Below are positions 5,106 through 6,298 of a stretch of DNA of 6,298 nucleotides, in pieces. The stretch's first letter is position 1. Each line of letters starts with the position of its first letter. Source of the stretch: Anaerolineae bacterium (GTDB lineage: Bacteria > Chloroflexota > Anaerolineae > B4-G1); the NCBI GenBank assembly GCA_030612185.1, contig JAUWOI010000270.1, positions 1 through 6,298 of the forward strand. Reading direction: 5' to 3'. Below the pieces are notes generated by a model. It saw only the letters and a list, made by a program, of their open reading frames with translations, did not search any database and was not told the DNA's origin. Made by a program: the position numbers and the translations under genes.

Positions 5106-6021
5106 TTCCCTCACCCACCTGCCGCAGACTCAAGCCCATCCGCCGCCTCTCACTGTCAACACTGAGGATCCGAGCAGGCACGACGTCGCCTTCTCGTACC
5201 ACGTTGCGGGGGTGGAGGAAATTCCCCTCTGCCAATTCCGAAACATGGATCAACCCCTCCAATCCATCTTCCACCCGCGCAAAGGCCCCGAAATCAACCA
5301 CGTGGGTGACGACGCTCTCTACAATCTGGCCAACGTGGTAGCGCTCCTCTGCAAACTGCCACGGGTCGGGTTGCAAACGCTTGACACTCAGACCCACACG
5401 CTCACGCTCACGGTCCACGTTGAGGACGTACACCTCCACGGATTGGCCCGGCTCAAGGACGTCGCTGGGGTAATCTACCCGTCCCCATGAAAGTTCCGAG
5501 ACGTGCACCAACCCCTCCACTCCACCCAGGTCCACGAAGGCGCCAAAGGAACAGAGGTTGGTCACGCGGCCCTGACGTACATCACCGGGAGAGAGTTCAC
5601 TCAATAACTCCTGGCGGCGCCCCTCATCATGACGGACAACCCGCTCCGAAAGGACAAAACGACATTGTTCCCGATCCAGTTCGATGATCTTGAGGCACAA
5701 CCGAGTCCCTACGAGACGCCGCAACTCACTGTGACGATCACCCCCGTCTGCAGAGGGCGAGAGGCTCAACAGGTGAGAAGCAGGGACGAAACCGCGCAGA
5801 CCATTCAAACCAACCAGCACTCCCCCGCGGTTGCATCCTACTACCGGCAACTCAAGCACCTCGCCTCGCTCCATCGCCTCACGAGCGTCTCTCCACCGGT
5901 CCTCAACAACCACCGGCTCCACCGATGCCGCCGCTCTGGAGGCTTCGAGGCTCCCTCCCTCCGCCCGGGGCGCCCGCCGGGCGGCAGGCGCCGCGGGCCC
6001 GGGCGCTCGGTTCCAACTCAT
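5098..6021 (-). CDS. S1 domain RNA-binding protein (ribosomal protein S1-like)
   Basis: The 307-residue product has three S1-type OB folds, at about residues 48-125, 144-214 and 230-302. The second and third are canonical (GRVTNLCSFGAFVDLGGVEGLVHVSELSW and VVDFGAFARVEDGLEGLIHVSEL), typical single-stranded RNA binders. The first is divergent (ELPVVGCNRGGVLVGLNGLRGFVPASHLL), as in ribosomal protein S1 N-terminal repeats. With only three domains it resembles the short S1 homologues of several non-proteobacterial lineages. It may serve in translation initiation, but a separate RNA-metabolism role cannot be excluded. The first 40 or so residues are Pro/Ala/Arg-rich and come from a block of about 92% G+C (5951-6010). 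The start is uncertain: ATG 6021 is chosen over GTG 6036, and internal GTGs at 5922 and 5913 would remove the low-complexity part. It ends in an 8-nt overlap with ftsK, so the two are probably one transcript. Confidence 0.88.
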   Translation of the reverse strand: MSWNRAPGPAAPAARRAPRAEGGSLEASRAAASVEPVVVEDRWRDAREAMERGEVLELPVVGCNRGGVLVGLNGLRGFVPASHLLSLSPSADGGDRHSELRRLVGTRLCLKIIELDREQCRFVLSERVVRHDEGRRQELLSELSPGDVRQGRVTNLCSFGAFVDLGGVEGLVHVSELSWGRVDYPSDVLEPGQSVEVYVLNVDRERERVGLSVKRLQPDPWQFAEERYHVGQIVESVVTHVVDFGAFARVEDGLEGLIHVSELAEGNFLHPRNVVREGDVVPARILSVDSERRRMGLSLRQVGEGND

Positions 6022-6298
6022 TGGTCTCAACTTCACGGAACTTCAAAATCCTCTCCAGAGAGAACGCGTACGGGCAGCTGACCAGTCTCTCCAGCTCGGT
6101 GGTGGTAAACTCCCGCCGGGGGATCTTCTCCGAATCACCGTCATCGAATCCGCCTCCCAGAGCTCCGCTGTACCGGAGTTCATCGGGAAGATAGCGGATG
6201 ACCGCGCCGGAATCCTCGCCGGCGCCCTGCCGTTCAAAGAACGAAGTCCGGAGCGACTCCACCTTGAGACCATGGGCAACATTCCGGGCAGCCGGCTC
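5903..6298 (-). pseudogene. Truncated RecB/AddB-like PD-(D/E)XK nuclease fragment, partial at the window edge
   Basis: The frame is open to the right edge, so its 5' part lies outside the window. It contains FTTTELERLVSCPYAFSLERILKF (about 6117-6046), the hallmark entry to the PD-(D/E)XK nuclease domain of AddB/RecB-type helicase-nucleases, where a serine/threonine-led helix is followed by CPY/CPF and an FLER-like stretch. In that family the catalytic Asp/Glu and Lys come well over a hundred residues later. Here, soon after the motif, the frame becomes low-complexity Pro/Gly/Arg sequence and stops at 5903, overlapping the S1 gene by 119 nt. The nuclease domain is therefore missing its active site. 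This could be gene decay, a deletion fusing the gene to S1, or an assembly join. The upstream sequence (RYLPDELRYSGALGGGFDDGD) is not diagnostic. An unknown family that naturally ends here is less likely. Confidence 0.5.
5951..6010. other. Extreme G+C low-complexity block at the nuclease/S1 boundary
   Basis: About 55 of 60 bases are G or C, with short inverted motifs such as CGCCC (5971-5975) facing GGGCG (5979-5983). On the minus strand it encodes the Pro/Ala/Arg-rich S1 N-terminus in one frame and the tail of the nuclease fragment in another. Its composition differs sharply from the flanks, which fits a poorly constrained linker or a junction. Confidence 0.6.

Noticed and set aside
5098..6298. 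Frameshifted continuation of the nuclease in the S1 N-terminus
   Set aside because: The S1 frame has a stop at 6043-6045, just upstream of its start, and its first 40 residues are low-complexity Pro/Ala/Arg without nuclease motifs, so a single frameshift does not restore the nuclease.

Overview
The window is a bacterial chromosomal segment of fairly high G+C. It carries housekeeping genes plus a cluster of short palindromic repeats around a small transposase gene. The style of FtsK, S1 and QueA, and the abundance of palindromes of this kind, suggest Chloroflexota (an Anaerolineae or Caldilineae-like lineage). That assignment is inference from recalled protein style, not a search result.

Layout: (1) 1-88 is a short leader. 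(2) 89-1165, plus strand, is queA, the queuosine tRNA-modification enzyme; it carries a perfect 15-bp-arm palindrome read in frame. (3) On the minus strand, convergent with queA, are a DUF72/YecE-family gene (1196-1975) and a REP-associated tyrosine transposase (RAYT) gene (2057-2650). The RAYT gene has a 34-bp palindrome at its 3' end, a 33/34-identical copy inside its own coding sequence, and two matching 15-nt arms upstream of its start. (4) 2651-2933 is intergenic, with repeat arms and a third, different palindrome just past the ftsK stop. (5) ftsK/spoIIIE (2934-5105, minus) follows a three-S1-domain RNA-binding protein gene (5098-6021, minus), with an 8-nt start/stop overlap. (6) At the right edge, an open reading frame with the signature of a RecB/AddB-like PD-(D/E)XK nuclease domain runs into the S1 gene and ends before any catalytic residues could be encoded.

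How the parts relate: S1 and ftsK look like one translationally coupled unit. RAYT and the DUF72 gene lie downstream on the same strand, separated by palindromes that would fold in RNA. The most interesting signal is the palindrome system. Three sequence-distinct families (core arms AAACCCTTGGGGTTT, AGACCTCCGAGGTTT and GAAACCGGGTTTT) share a 32-34 bp hairpin design with a 4-6 nt loop. Two copies sit inside protein genes, including the gene of the presumed mobilising enzyme. Both are in the orientation that keeps the frame open; the opposite orientation in the same phase would create a stop codon. No tRNA, rRNA or CRISPR array was seen.
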